64,000 bases of DNA from assembly GCA_025991245.1 (NCBI GenBank), contig BQMJ01000006.1, forward strand, positions 124,001-188,000, given 5' to 3'. This document shows, piece by piece, positions 41,540 to 51,861 of this stretch. A program made the position numbers and the translations under genes. The notes beneath the pieces were generated by a model. It saw nothing but the letters and a program-made list of their open reading frames with translations. It did not search any database and was not told the DNA's origin. This stretch comes from Galdieria partita (Eukaryota; Rhodophyta; Bangiophyceae; Galdieriales; Galdieriaceae). Each line of letters starts with the position of its first letter. Position 1 is the stretch's first letter.

Positions 41540-44500
41540 TCATATTGTTCTCAGTCTCTTTCTACTTTCGGCTTCCGAAAACCATTCTTCCGGTAAGGAA
41601 AATAATTCATCGTTTTGTTCTCCAACTTGACTGCAAATAGTCTTCAGAGATTCTTCCATCATACCAAAGGGACATCGGATAACAACCGGTCGAATATTAA
41701 CTAATGGAAACTGTCTACTGGTATAACCCTCCAAGTCCTGACATCCTTCCAACCGCTAGTTCATTCAACGTCAAAATTTACTATGATTCCAATTCAATGA
41801 TACAATGCATACCTCGATATAATACAAGACCGTCGTGTCATAGAAGCCAAACCTTTCCTTCCCAGAAACAGCAACAATTTTACCAGAAACTCCTTTGCTC
41901 GAATGTAAGGCTATCTCGGATTCGTTGCAAATTTTCAACCTAGTAAAATCACATTTAAAAAAATTGCCAATCAAGGTAATTCATCATACCAAGCCACAGT
42001 AGGGTTTCTTTCAATTATTGTAAATGCCTTTTTGGAAAGCACCAGATCTTCATTCCATTCATCTACTGCTGGTAGGTTCGATAATGCTGACACTGAAAAC
42101 AAGGGACCTGAATCCCCTCCATCCAAAACTTCGCATAGGAATCTTCCTCGAACTGCTGTGCTTTCTCTACCCTATGAAGATTCCTTTTCATATGTATAAC
42201 AAAAATAATAATAGTATAAATCATTACCTGTCCTTGCATCAATCGAACGGACTTGAATCCTACAGGGAAAATCTCTTTGGAGTTGAAATAATGAGGTCGA
42301 CGATCGATATATCCAAGGTTGAGAATCACAAGTCCGCATCCCACATCAAATGGAAGCTGCAATTTTCCGGTTTCTAGCTTTCTTGGAATTTCTACGACAC
42401 CACGAGGGTCTCCAACCATAGCCAACGGATGCTCCTCTAATGTCTCTCCTTTGAACTGTAAAGCATCATGCACCAATGGAGATACCGAGTCTACATATAT
42501 ATACATATATGCAACAAAACAGGTTAGGTACGAAACAAACTTACAGAATTACATACGATGCATTGTACTGTATGAATCATCAAAAGAGTCCAGGTTAGAT
42601 ATAAACAGGTCAAGTAACAAGTTGAAACGTTTCTGGCAGACTTTGGCTTTTGGGAATTTGTAGTCTTTTTCGTTGACCGCACCAGGTTCCTACAAAAAGC
42701 AATTCAAATGAGTTCGAAATGAAACACAAATACAGAGGAAGAATTCACATTTTGCCTTTTCTGTGCCAGTTTTTCTAGAGTTGCAGGAAACCCCAACTCA
42801 GGATCTTCCGCAATAGCTTCCCAATTATTCAAACCATGCTTTTCTACTCCATAAAGCAATGCTCTGTCGTGGACAGAACGCCACCAGAAGGGGAGTTCCT
42901 TCATTTTACGACAAATTTTAACTGTTTCAGAAATATTCGGGTCAGTTAATACGCGGAGACGTAAGAAACGAAACAGAGAAATGCTTTCAAGTATAGAGCG
43001 ACTTCTTTCAATGCTAAGATTGAAAGTAGATGCATTTCGAGACTGACGAAAGTCTGTCTCCAAGGAGGCGAGTTGTGCTTCAGTCAACTCGGCTCGGAAC
43101 GTTTCTGAATATGTTTGTCCAAGAACTGGGCCTTCCAGAACGGAATAACATTCCCGCATCAACTTTAGGAAAGCCGCCTCCAAAACATCCTCACTTTTGT
43201 CTTCCAAAATTTTTGAGATGAGAACAAATTGTTTCCAATCTCGTTGACTAGATAAGAATAGTTCAGAAAACACAGCCAATGTAATGAAAATCGTTCTTAC
43301 CCTTCATTCTGGTAAAACAAGCCGTAAGATACAATAAGTTTTTCAAATTCTGTCATTTCTTTTTTAGTTAAATTTGCACTCTTTCCATCATCATTTTCAT
43401 CTGCTTCTCCAGTAGCCTGTCCGCCTTCCTTCTTCACAGTCTTCCTTCCACTTGCCTTTGAATCTTCCTTCATGAGACGAACCATATCTTTCATGCAGGC
43501 CACTAGAACACTCTTCAGTCTCCTCATTATAGCATCTGCTGGAGGAAAAGAAGGCAATGAAGACACTTCAGTATCTTGCTTCTTCACTGAGTTTTCGTCG
43601 TTGATGCTTTGCTGCTCCGGCTTCCTCTCCATTTGATTAACAGAAGTTTCCTGTTCCTCATTTTCTTCTTCTTCTTCGTCTTCTTCGAAATCTTCCTCAT
43701 CATCCTCAGCGTCTCCAGAATGCCTAGGCTCTTTTACTTGTTTCATACTTGCCGAAGATGAAGCAACTGTAGGACCAGTACGATCATGAAACCCTAATTC
43801 AGGGTCCTTCCTAATATCTTCTGCATTTCCATATCCGTGTTTATAAATTCCAATGACAAGATTCATGTCATCTTCAGGGCGCCACCAAGGTGCAGGAGGC
43901 TATTATCATATGAATATGAAAACTTTAAACGAGCAAGACGATGTATTTACTTACTACTGTATTAACAAAAAGTTTACCTTCTTTAAGCTTTAGCAATGAA
44001 GGATCATGAACCACTTGTTGCACTCGTTGCAACAATCTCAACTTTCTTGCCCATCTCAAATACTATCTCGACGTTAAGCTTATCTACATATCTATAGAAA
44101 CTCAACAAACCTTTCCCTTTTCACTTGGATGGAAATCACTTTCTGCTTCTTTTATCAATGCGTTGACTTTGTGTTCCTTTTCGTCTTCAGTTCCTTCCAA
44201 ACTGTCACTGATTATTTCAAGCATGGCTTTGCGTTCACTTTGTGCCCTTGCACTAATCTGAAAACTCCATCATAACAAAAACGTTTAATATACCTATTTC
44301 AAAATACTTACATAACATTTCGCAACGATGTTTCTCGCAACTTGACAGATCTCTTCCTCGCTATGATCCAACAGCCGTCCTCCAGTCAATTCGTTGATTT
44401 CTTTCCATCTCCCAAATCCTAGCTTCACCAGTCCCGAGCGCAAAGCTTGAATATCTGCCTTTGACCAGTCCCTCTTTGGACGACTCTTTGCAAAAGAGAT

Positions 44501-44956
44501 TGAAGGGTTGTCTGCGCCTATCGGGAGAAGAAATATAAATAGACAGTCCCCCATTTGCAAAAGACTTCTTGACTTTAGAGGAAAAGGAGGCGACTCCTGA
44601 TTCAAAAAGACCGTTTTTTCGTCAGTAGCAACCGTTAAGCCGTTTTTGCCCAAACACTTAATTTCATATTTTCCGGAGTTCCTGTTATACTTAAATTGTG
44701 CATGTTTCCTTGACAGTTTATTTGAGTCTCCAACACCGCAGTCCACTTCCTTGTCTCCAGGTTCAAGAGGCCTTGAAACCTTGTTGAGTCCGTTTTCCCT
44801 GCGAGGAGTTTTCCACACTTACTTTTCAGGGTTTCCTGCTGACCTACCAAAGAGAACGCTGTCGCTATGAATGTAATACTCGAAATTGACGTCTACTCCG
44901 TTACTCAAGAAAACCTTACCCTCCAACTTGGCAAAGGCATAAGGAGCCTCTGGCAT
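41540..44956 (-). CDS. FHA + CHD6-9-like SANT/SLIDE tail + FYRN/FYRC nuclear protein
   Basis: About ten exons from ATG 44956 (MPEAPYAFAKLEGKVFLSNG). First an FHA domain: IHSDSVLFGRSAGNPEK|PLEPGDKEVDCGVGDSNKLS, then RKHAQFKY, LGKNGLTV; the join uses a 51-nt intron. Then a SANT-like stretch (DWSKADIQALRSGLVKLGFG) and WARKLRLLQRVQQVVHDPSL, two copies of a module PPAPWWRPEDDMNLVIGIYK..DPELGF and PFWWRSVHDRALLYGVEKHG..DPELGF, with an acidic stretch between, and WKQFVLISKILEDKSEDVLE. This order matches the part of CHD6-9/Kismet remodellers beyond the helicase. The last exons form FYRN (LPFDVGCGLVILNLGYIDRR, FPVGFKSVRL) and FYRC (GPLFSVSA.. FGFYDTTVLYYIERLEGCQD), as in TBRG1 and MLL. No chromodomain or ATPase is present. 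A chromatin complex scaffold is likely. Starts 134 bp from the divergent BFN gene. Confidence 0.78.
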
Positions 44957-45090
44957 GTTAACTGTGCTTTGAAAATTGCGCCAATTGTTACTCCAAAAAG
45001 GATTTCATGTTACTTTAGCAGACGACGTACTTTTTTTCTCTTTATTCCTATTACAGCAAGGAGCATAGCGCTTTACCTTAGCATGCAAGC

Positions 45091-46059
45091 ATGGCAACCT
45101 GTTTGTATTGTCCCATCTGGTATGGCTATCAAAGTATATGTACTAGTAGCGCTCTAGTTAATTTTCGACATCGTTGTTTCCAAAGCCGTCGTTCCTATTA
45201 TCTCAAGAAGCGACCACCAAGTTGGCACCTTGTTTCATTATCTGAAGACTTTCAAACGGCAACTTGGAGTCCAGAAAATGACCCGAAATATGTTTTGGGA
45301 CGTGTTTGTGCCGTGGGTTCCTATCTACAAGGTCACATTGTGCTCATTCATTGCCCCAAGGATCCCTATTGGATGCTTCCCATTCTGATAGGGAATGTTG
45401 AAGCTCAGAGTATTGCCTTGGCCCTTTCTGGAGTAAAAGCCCCGCGCCCTTCCACATATGACCTGTTTTATAGATTGCTTCTTATACAAGGTGCTAAAAT
45501 AGTGAAAGCTGCTATCACTCACGTCTCTCAAAAGGCGTTGTATGCTCGAATATGGATAAAATGTGGCAACAATGTAGAAAAGTGGATCGAGGCGAGACCT
45601 TCTGATGCACTCAATATTGGTATACGATTTGGTTGTGATTTATACGTGAATCAGTTGGTGCTTCGACATTCAGGTGAAAGGCTGGAAAAGATGCAAAAAG
45701 AAATCGCTAGCTCATTTGTACGCATTTTATATCCCGAGTCGTTTGTTGAACTCGTATCTCGAAAGACGGTGAATGCTGTGGTATTCCAGTTGGTTAATGA
45801 GGCAAAATATTCTTCACAAGTATTGAAGTGGAGAGCGATATTGGATGTGTCAAAAAGAATTCAAGACTCCTTATTATTATCAGAAGCAAGGGAGAAACTG
45901 AATACTATTTATCCCATTGATGAGTGGAGAGAACGCATCAAAGAGGCAGTCAGTAAAGAAGACTATGAAATGGCTGCTTATTATCGAGACCAAATCATTG
46001 AGTGGCTACTTGAACAAAAATATAAAGAAGATTGGAATGATCGAAAGGATGAGGATTAA
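45091..46059 (+). CDS. Bifunctional nuclease (BFN/DUF151) with UVR motif
   Basis: Intronless, 322 aa. The first 55 residues (rich in Ser, Arg, Tyr) look like an organelle presequence. The BFN domain is typical: MLPILIGNVEAQSIALALSG, PSTYDLFYRLLLIQGA, ALYARIWIKCG and ARPSDALNIGIRFGCDLYVN. A C-terminal UVR motif follows (RERIKEAVSKEDYEMAAYYR). This pairing of DUF151 and UVR is the plant BBD1/BBD2 arrangement, while thermophilic bacteria carry the nuclease domain alone; the family has DNase and RNase activity in vitro and affects plant defence and ABA responses. Plastid targeting is inferred. It starts 134 bp from the divergent FHA-FYR gene, so a shared promoter is likely. Confidence 0.92.
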   Translation: MATCLYCPIWYGYQSICTSSALVNFRHRCFQSRRSYYLKKRPPSWHLVSLSEDFQTATWSPENDPKYVLGRVCAVGSYLQGHIVLIHCPKDPYWMLPILIGNVEAQSIALALSGVKAPRPSTYDLFYRLLLIQGAKIVKAAITHVSQKALYARIWIKCGNNVEKWIEARPSDALNIGIRFGCDLYVNQLVLRHSGERLEKMQKEIASSFVRILYPESFVELVSRKTVNAVVFQLVNEAKYSSQVLKWRAILDVSKRIQDSLLLSEAREKLNTIYPIDEWRERIKEAVSKEDYEMAAYYRDQIIEWLLEQKYKEDWNDRKDED

Positions 46060-46079
46060 TCTTTGGAGTTATAGAGCAT

Positions 46080-48059
46080 ATGGCTACTTTTTCCGCATTT
46101 GAACAGGTTACGAATAAAATATTGCTTGCCTTGATAAACCATTTACAAGTTCCTTTTAGAATAAGGAACCGTTCAGGAAAGTATTTAGTTATTGGAGCGT
46201 CAACTTGTAAAGAGAAAAGAGGACAAGATGCAGTTGCCTTTGCGGACCCTAAACTTGCTGCAGTTTTATGTTTTCAATGGGTGGATAACAAAGGGCATGT
46301 TTCTTTAAGGACACAAGTAGAAGGGAAAGAAATGGGTCCATCGAAACTTTTAGTTTTCAACCAAGCGGAACCACCAAACGTTCTGTTAAGGAATAAACCT
46401 GAACAAGGAGATTTTGTATTGAAGCTTATACAAACGTCAAAGTTTTCGTGGTTCTTAACCAATTCCACGGAAAGTATTTATATCGGTTGTAAGAAAAATG
46501 AATATTTCTTTGTGAGTGAACAAGTGGCACAAGCAGAAGAGTTGTTTTTGGAACTTGCGGAATATTCACTTTTGAGAAAGCTTGAGTCGCTGTTGGCTAC
46601 TGCAACAAACATACAAACCCATTGCAAGGAGGAGCTTAGGACGAGATTAGATAGAATAATTGATTCTCTGTCTGGCAATTTTGTATCTCCCAAACTTGGT
46701 GCGTTCTATTCTATCGTCTCTACTGGAGCACGCGTCCGTTTTCAGTCGCATCACAATAGTTGGTTGAAAATAGATTGGTCATGTGAACCTCCCATTCTTG
46801 GTACGACGAATAACAAACAAGATCCTTGTACGGAATTTCATATTGTTGGATTGTCAACGACTGTTCTTATTTTTCAAGGAGAATATTTTATGAATGCATC
46901 TTCCAATCATTCTTTATGTTTTTCGAAGGAGCCTTGCTTTTTTGGTTTAGAATGTGACTTGTCTTGTAACCGAATGGCTATTTTCATTCCGCTTATAGAA
47001 GAGAAACTATATTTATGCGTCACTAAGAAGCAGAATATAGAATTTCATCGGAAAAAGAAAGCTTGGGAATTGTTTCAAGTATTTGTCAATGAAGAAGATG
47101 TAAATAACATGATTTCTAGTTGGAAATCGAAAGATGAACCAAATGTGGTTAAGAAACTGCAGTCAATGGAAGTTGGAGGAGGAAAGGAGTCCAATGAGGA
47201 GTTTTGTTATTCCAAAGCTTTGAGAGGTGCGGATACTTCATCTGCTGTTTCGAATGGGAAGAAGAAACCTTCAGAGAATGAGACCAAATGGAAGCAAGAG
47301 GGACAAACTTCTCAAGAATCGAAGAAATCTCGAAGGAAGAAGAAGAAGCGAATAATAAAGCAAAAGAACCAAACAGTTGTCCCAACTAGTCCAAATGCAG
47401 CCTCACCAGCGGATACTCTCAACAGTCATCAGCCAACAAAGAAGAAACAAGGATTGCGTTCTGATAACAGAAAACGGGAAGAGAATGGAGAAAGTAGTGT
47501 TATTCCTGACAGCAGTCATAAGAACAAAGACAGTTTTACTCAGTCAGACTCACCAAGTGGTGAACGAGCTGTTTTACCAGTATCTCAAGCCTCTAATCAG
47601 CTATGTGCGGCATGTCATCAGCCGATTGTATCAAGTTATGCTACTGCATTGGGAAAATCATTTCATGCAGAATGTCTTCGTTGTTTCCGTTGTGGAAAGG
47701 TTTTAGTAACTTATGGAGATGGAAATTTTCGACATGAAAATGGAAAAGCTTATTGCAATGGATGTTATGCACGAGACATTGCACCTCATTGTGCCAAGTG
47801 TCTACAACCTATTCTGGATACTGTCATCAAAGCAATGAAACAGAATTGGCACCCACAATGTCTCATTTGTACTCAGTGTAACACTCCTTTATCCACTACT
47901 TTTTACTTATTTCCAGAATTACCTCGACATCCGGTATGTTCTCGCTGTGCTGTGGGAATAGAACAAAATGAAATGCGTCGGAGACAAATGCAAAATCGTT
48001 CTCACATATTATCTTCTTCGTTCCGATTGAGTTCTTTTCAACCTTTTGGTGGCACATAG
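46080..48059 (+). CDS. Two-LIM-domain protein with N-terminal beta-rich region
   Basis: Intronless, 659 aa. Residues 20-360 are beta-rich with repeats of the form RIRNRSGKYLVIGAS, VLLRNKPEQGDFVLKL, ..YFMNASSNHSLCFS, reminiscent of fascin-like beta-trefoils; this is inference only. Residues 370-500 are Lys/Ser-rich and disordered. Two C-terminal LIM domains: CAACHQPIVSSYATALGKSF.. HAECLRCFRCG..CNGCYARD, then CAKCLQPI.. HPQCLICTQC.. CSRC. Zinc ligands are complete in the first and nearly so in the second. Paxillin-like LIM tandems bind the cytoskeleton, so a link between actin and the PAK pathway may be guessed. Starts 20 bp after the BFN stop on the same strand, a very tight gap for separate transcripts. 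Confidence 0.88.
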   Translation: MATFSAFEQVTNKILLALINHLQVPFRIRNRSGKYLVIGASTCKEKRGQDAVAFADPKLAAVLCFQWVDNKGHVSLRTQVEGKEMGPSKLLVFNQAEPPNVLLRNKPEQGDFVLKLIQTSKFSWFLTNSTESIYIGCKKNEYFFVSEQVAQAEELFLELAEYSLLRKLESLLATATNIQTHCKEELRTRLDRIIDSLSGNFVSPKLGAFYSIVSTGARVRFQSHHNSWLKIDWSCEPPILGTTNNKQDPCTEFHIVGLSTTVLIFQGEYFMNASSNHSLCFSKEPCFFGLECDLSCNRMAIFIPLIEEKLYLCVTKKQNIEFHRKKKAWELFQVFVNEEDVNNMISSWKSKDEPNVVKKLQSMEVGGGKESNEEFCYSKALRGADTSSAVSNGKKKPSENETKWKQEGQTSQESKKSRRKKKKRIIKQKNQTVVPTSPNAASPADTLNSHQPTKKKQGLRSDNRKREENGESSVIPDSSHKNKDSFTQSDSPSGERAVLPVSQASNQLCAACHQPIVSSYATALGKSFHAECLRCFRCGKVLVTYGDGNFRHENGKAYCNGCYARDIAPHCAKCLQPILDTVIKAMKQNWHPQCLICTQCNTPLSTTFYLFPELPRHPVCSRCAVGIEQNEMRRRQMQNRSHILSSSFRLSSFQPFGGT

Positions 48060-48183
48060 AGTTTACTCAATGAGTCGTGGGGGGTTCTTTTTTATGAATT
48101 GTAAACTGGAAATAGCCATCTTATTATTGGATATGGCATTTCTTTGAGAATTGTGTGCATTGGATTCATGCGAATGAAATCAT

Positions 48184-49232
48184 TTACTTATTGTTCCATT
48201 GAGGTCTTGTACAAAGATAAATACTTGGCCCTATTAATGGAACTATCCACGAAACTATCCATAACCATCTATCTAATAATACACTATTACGAAAAAAGCC
48301 TCGTAACTTCATGTCTTCGAATAGTGGCTCCACCAAAAACAAACAAAGAATGACAAAGTCAATAGAAGAAACATGGACCAGTCGATCGGTATGGAATAAC
48401 TGTAAATATTTGTCCCATTCAGCAACTAGTGAAATATCCCAAGGCAGATGATCTGCACGAGTAGAATGCAGTGGAAAGATCTTGAAACTAAATAAATACA
48501 ATACAATCACAAAAATGAGCAAACTGTATCGAAACCAAGAATTTTCTGTCAGCGTTGGTCGATATTCCTCCTATCGCATACAAATATAAGAAGAAGAAAA
48601 TAACTTTGTATATCCACAGGAGACTCACCTTATTTAAACAACTATATCTTGGCTTTCGGAGAACTAGATAAGGACCCAAAGCAAAAAAACCAAGAAAGAA
48701 AGAAACCACTAAAAACGGCCAAGCTTTGAGTGAATCTTCCTTTTCTCTCGGAAGTAGAAGAGAAGAATATAATGCAGGCAAAACTCCAAGACCGTTAAAG
48801 ATAAAAACAAAAATAGAATTCACTTGTGAATCAAACGGATTACTAGTCACGACGGTTTCATAACAGCAGATCCGAATTTTTTCCCACTTACCTGATCAAC
48901 CTCCTTAGCCATTCCATGTCGAAACTTCCTGGAGCAAAACTAAACGCATAAACTAGAAAGGAAACCCAGACAGAGAATATTGATAATCGACGAAAGGAAA
49001 CCACAAGTTTCGAGTTGCTTTCCACTTGAGACTGCAAAGTAGTCAAAGATATATTACGCAAACAAACCTTCGAAGGCTTAAACAACTTGTTGTAGAACGT
49101 TTTTATAGTTGTCAAGTTTGTGCAACTCTTTCTATACCTATAAAGACGGCTTAAGCAACAAGTTGAGTGAAACGCTATCTGTTCTCCAATCATGCTTGAC
49201 AAAATTTTCATATCTTCTATTAGGAGTGCCAT
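48184..49232 (-). CDS. Plastid-type polytopic membrane protein, unnamed family
   Basis: Three exons from ATG 49232 with introns of about 50-55 nt (after LRRLI and LNK). An N-terminal region of 75 residues with many Ser, Lys and Arg could be a transit peptide. Then hydrophobic segments: FSVWVSFLVYAFSFAPGSFD, VFIFNGLGVLPALYSSLLLP, WPFLVVSFFLGFFALGPYLV, YSLLIFVIVLYLFSF, FVILCLFLVEPLF, WLWIVSWIVPLIGPSIYL, about six TM spans. The pattern FAPGSxD, NPFDSQVNSIF and FALGPYLxLR is one I associate with conserved cyanobacterial and plant thylakoid-or-envelope proteins of unknown function. The joins are phase-consistent (AG|T and K|EEYRP). Confidence 0.75.
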
Positions 49233-49503
49233 TTCTTCTATTCAAACCAGCCAACATTCTTAAAGAGTTTGAAAATAAACAGCCCATTAAATAGATTGGA
49301 GTTTCCAACTTGTCTTTACAAAAACTTGAAAATACAAATATTCTCGTCATTCTCTATGACACTGGTCTATTTTTACTCTGTGACATAGGACAGTAGTTGT
49401 ATTGCAAGTATTTTATATATGATATCAATGATTGTACATTCTGTTGCAAGTTTGAATCGGATACTGTAAGTACAAAGCACAGCTTATCGTCGCTTTCTTG
49501 TCA

Positions 49504-50666
49504 ATGCCCAGCATTTTGTATGTTCTTATGATATTTGGCTTTGTGATTCCTTACAGAGACGTTTGTCAACTAGCAAAACCGCACAATGTGGATTGGCTGA
49601 AACGTCGTTTGGCAATAAACAATATTTTTCGGTTTATGCTTGCAAAAAGGCATGTCTACTTGCAAGTTTGTACTCTCATTACTAGTGTGAAGAACGAAAA
49701 AATCAAACTAGTGAGAGCCTTGGCAGATAACCAGTATAGAAAAGCTTCCAAGAAAATAGTTTGTGAAGGATTGAGGTAAACGAAAAAGGTAATAATGGGC
49801 ATAAGTATCGACGAGTTTAAGGTTGGTTTCCGATGCCTTGAAAAAGGGCTTAAAACCCGAGTTTATACTGTACAGTGAAGACGTGTTCCAAAGCACAAGT
49901 TTTCAACAGTATTTTTCAAAGCAGTTATTTTCCAAACCTATCGCGTGGAAAACGACACAACAAGTTATTTCGAGCATATCCGACACTGTCACTTGCCAAG
50001 TAAGCCGTTCTTGACAAAAATGTCTTTGTGCGATCACTTACAGAAAATAGGGTATCGTGGCAGTTTTTGAACAGCCTTCCAATGTGATACCCCTTCGTCC
50101 TGATTGGGTGCGTAGGAAGCAAAAAGCTCTTCTGAGATTTCTTACAACAGATAGGTACTGATTTGTGATAAAATACAAGATCCTGGAAACTTGGGAACTC
50201 TTTTGCGGTCAGCAGCCGCCGTAGGTGTAGATGGCGTCATCGTTTCTCCAGAATCTACGGATCCTTATGGTATAAAAGTGCTCCGTGGAGGTATGGGAGC
50301 ACAGTTCGCAATTCCTATTACGGTTTGTGAAGACTGGAAGTTGTTTTTGCAACTTGTCAGAGGTAGTAAATAATCTCAATTTCTATTATGATTGACTGAA
50401 TTATTTTTGCAGAGTTGGACGTGTCCTTTTTTTTGGCAGATAGTAAAGCAGAATACAGTCACTATGATCTTCATTTAGTTGAACCCTTGGCAGTTATCGT
50501 TTCTTCAGAAGCGCACGGTCCAAGTTGTTATGTAAGACAACTGAATCCTGTAGAGTTTAAGATTCCTATGCAAAATTCGATGGAAAGTTTAAATGTAGCT
50601 GTAGCAGGTTCTGTATTTTTATATGAAGTCCTTCGACAGAGAAGAGCCGTCATTCAGAAAAATTAA
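49504..50666 (+). CDS. SpoU/TrmH-family RNA 2'-O-ribose methyltransferase
   Basis: Six or so exons. The N-terminal substrate-binding domain reads [50 protein letters not shown]. The SPOUT domain includes [32 protein letters not shown] (motif 1), [28 protein letters not shown] (motif 2) and the knot [20 protein letters not shown] (motif 3). Typical ends S..LNV..A. Mitochondrial MRM3/RNMTL1 and plastid relatives methylate 23S-like rRNA; either organelle fits. The early part is unsettled: from ATG 49504 a 39-nt in-frame GTATGT..ACAG intron may or may not be spliced out. Stop at 50664-50666. Confidence 0.88.
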
Positions 50667-50775
50667 CAGGTCGTTTATATTGATTGTGTTATCAAATGAG
50701 ACAAGTCGAAGAGAGAGAAGGAAGGCAAGTGATGATCGTTTCTCATTGAATCCAAAACTGCATTTTGAGCGTTTG

Positions 50776-51779
50776 ATGAATTCATCGAGACCGCTGAAGA
50801 TTGGTATTGTGGGTTTTGGAAACTTTGGACAGTTTTTAGCCAAAACTTTTGTGAAGCAAGGCCACAAGGTAATTGGTACAAGTCGGAGTAGCTATGAAGC
50901 AGAAGCCAAGTCCATAGGAGCACTATATGTTCCAAAGGCAACTGATATGTTGGATCATGAACCAGACGTTGTACTATTTTGTACAAGTATAACGTCTACC
51001 CGTAGTGTTATTGAAGCATTTCCAATAGATGCGTAAGTACAAAGAGTTGAGGTTCTCGCAGCTTTTTTGACTTGGCAAGTTTGAGAGGAAAGTTAGTAGT
51101 GGATGTCTTGAGTGTAAAGGCCTATCCAAAGAAACTGTGGGTTGGAAATTGAAATAATAGTTTCAGTTGATTCAGCGTTTTTAGTTTGTTAGAATTGTTG
51201 CCACCAGGAGTAGATATACTTTGTACCCATCCTATGTTTGGTCCTGAAAGTGGGCGTCATTCTTGGAAAAGTCTACCCTTCGTATACGAGCAAGTTAGAA
51301 TATCTGACACAATTCGATGCGAAACATTTCTGGGAATCTTTTCCTCAGCATTGTGTACTATGATACCAATGTCTTGTGAACTACACGATTCCTATGCAGC
51401 AAGTAGCCAATTTATTACTCATACTACAGGTGAGTTGATGCAAAGTATCGCATCGAATCAGTGACGAATGGGTTTACAATATCTCCTCAGGAAGGATGTT
51501 GGCAAAGCTTAATCTGGTGAGCACACCTATTAATACAAAAGGATATGAATCCTTATTGGGAGTCGTTGAAACTACTTGTAGTGAGTGACAGATTCTAAAC
51601 AGTGTATTGCTTCTTAAAGACTGTCATCGTTTTCAGAAGATAGCTTCGATCTATATTATGGGCTATATAAGTATAATCCGAATGCTAAACTGGAGTTGGA
51701 AAAGCTGGAACAAGCACTACAAGCTTTAAGGAAGGAACTCGAGACGCGGGAAGCGTTAGAAGCTTGGAAGAAAGACTGA
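50776..51779 (+). CDS. TYRA: Arogenate/prephenate dehydrogenase (TyrA)
   Basis: Five exons. Starts MNSSRPLKIGIVGFGNFGQF with the NADP-binding GxGxxG. Then ALRGKLVVDVLSVKAYPKK, THPMFGPESGRHSW (the catalytic-region HPMFGPxSG), HDSYAASSQFITHTTGRMLA (substrate His), and a helical dimerisation tail STPINTKGYESLLGVVETT.. YNPNAKLELEKLEQA. This matches plant-type arogenate dehydrogenase, which makes tyrosine in the plastid. The ATG at 50776 gives no transit peptide, but 51 open codons run in the same frame upstream to an ATG lying inside the previous gene (50623). An unseen spliced leader or that upstream ATG may supply targeting. Introns of 47-63 nt were placed by phase. Confidence 0.9.
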
Positions 51780-51861
51780 AACCAAATAAAGTTTTGTATA
51801 CTCGGAAACTTTTGGACACAGATAAATATTCTTTCAAAGTCGTTTCAATATGGAGTGCTCT

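Noticed and set aside
44635-44850. Alternative reading frame of the FHA exon (VGQQETLKSKCGK..)
   Set aside because: It arises from the unspliced frame; the 51-nt GTAAGT intron gives a proper FHA sequence instead.
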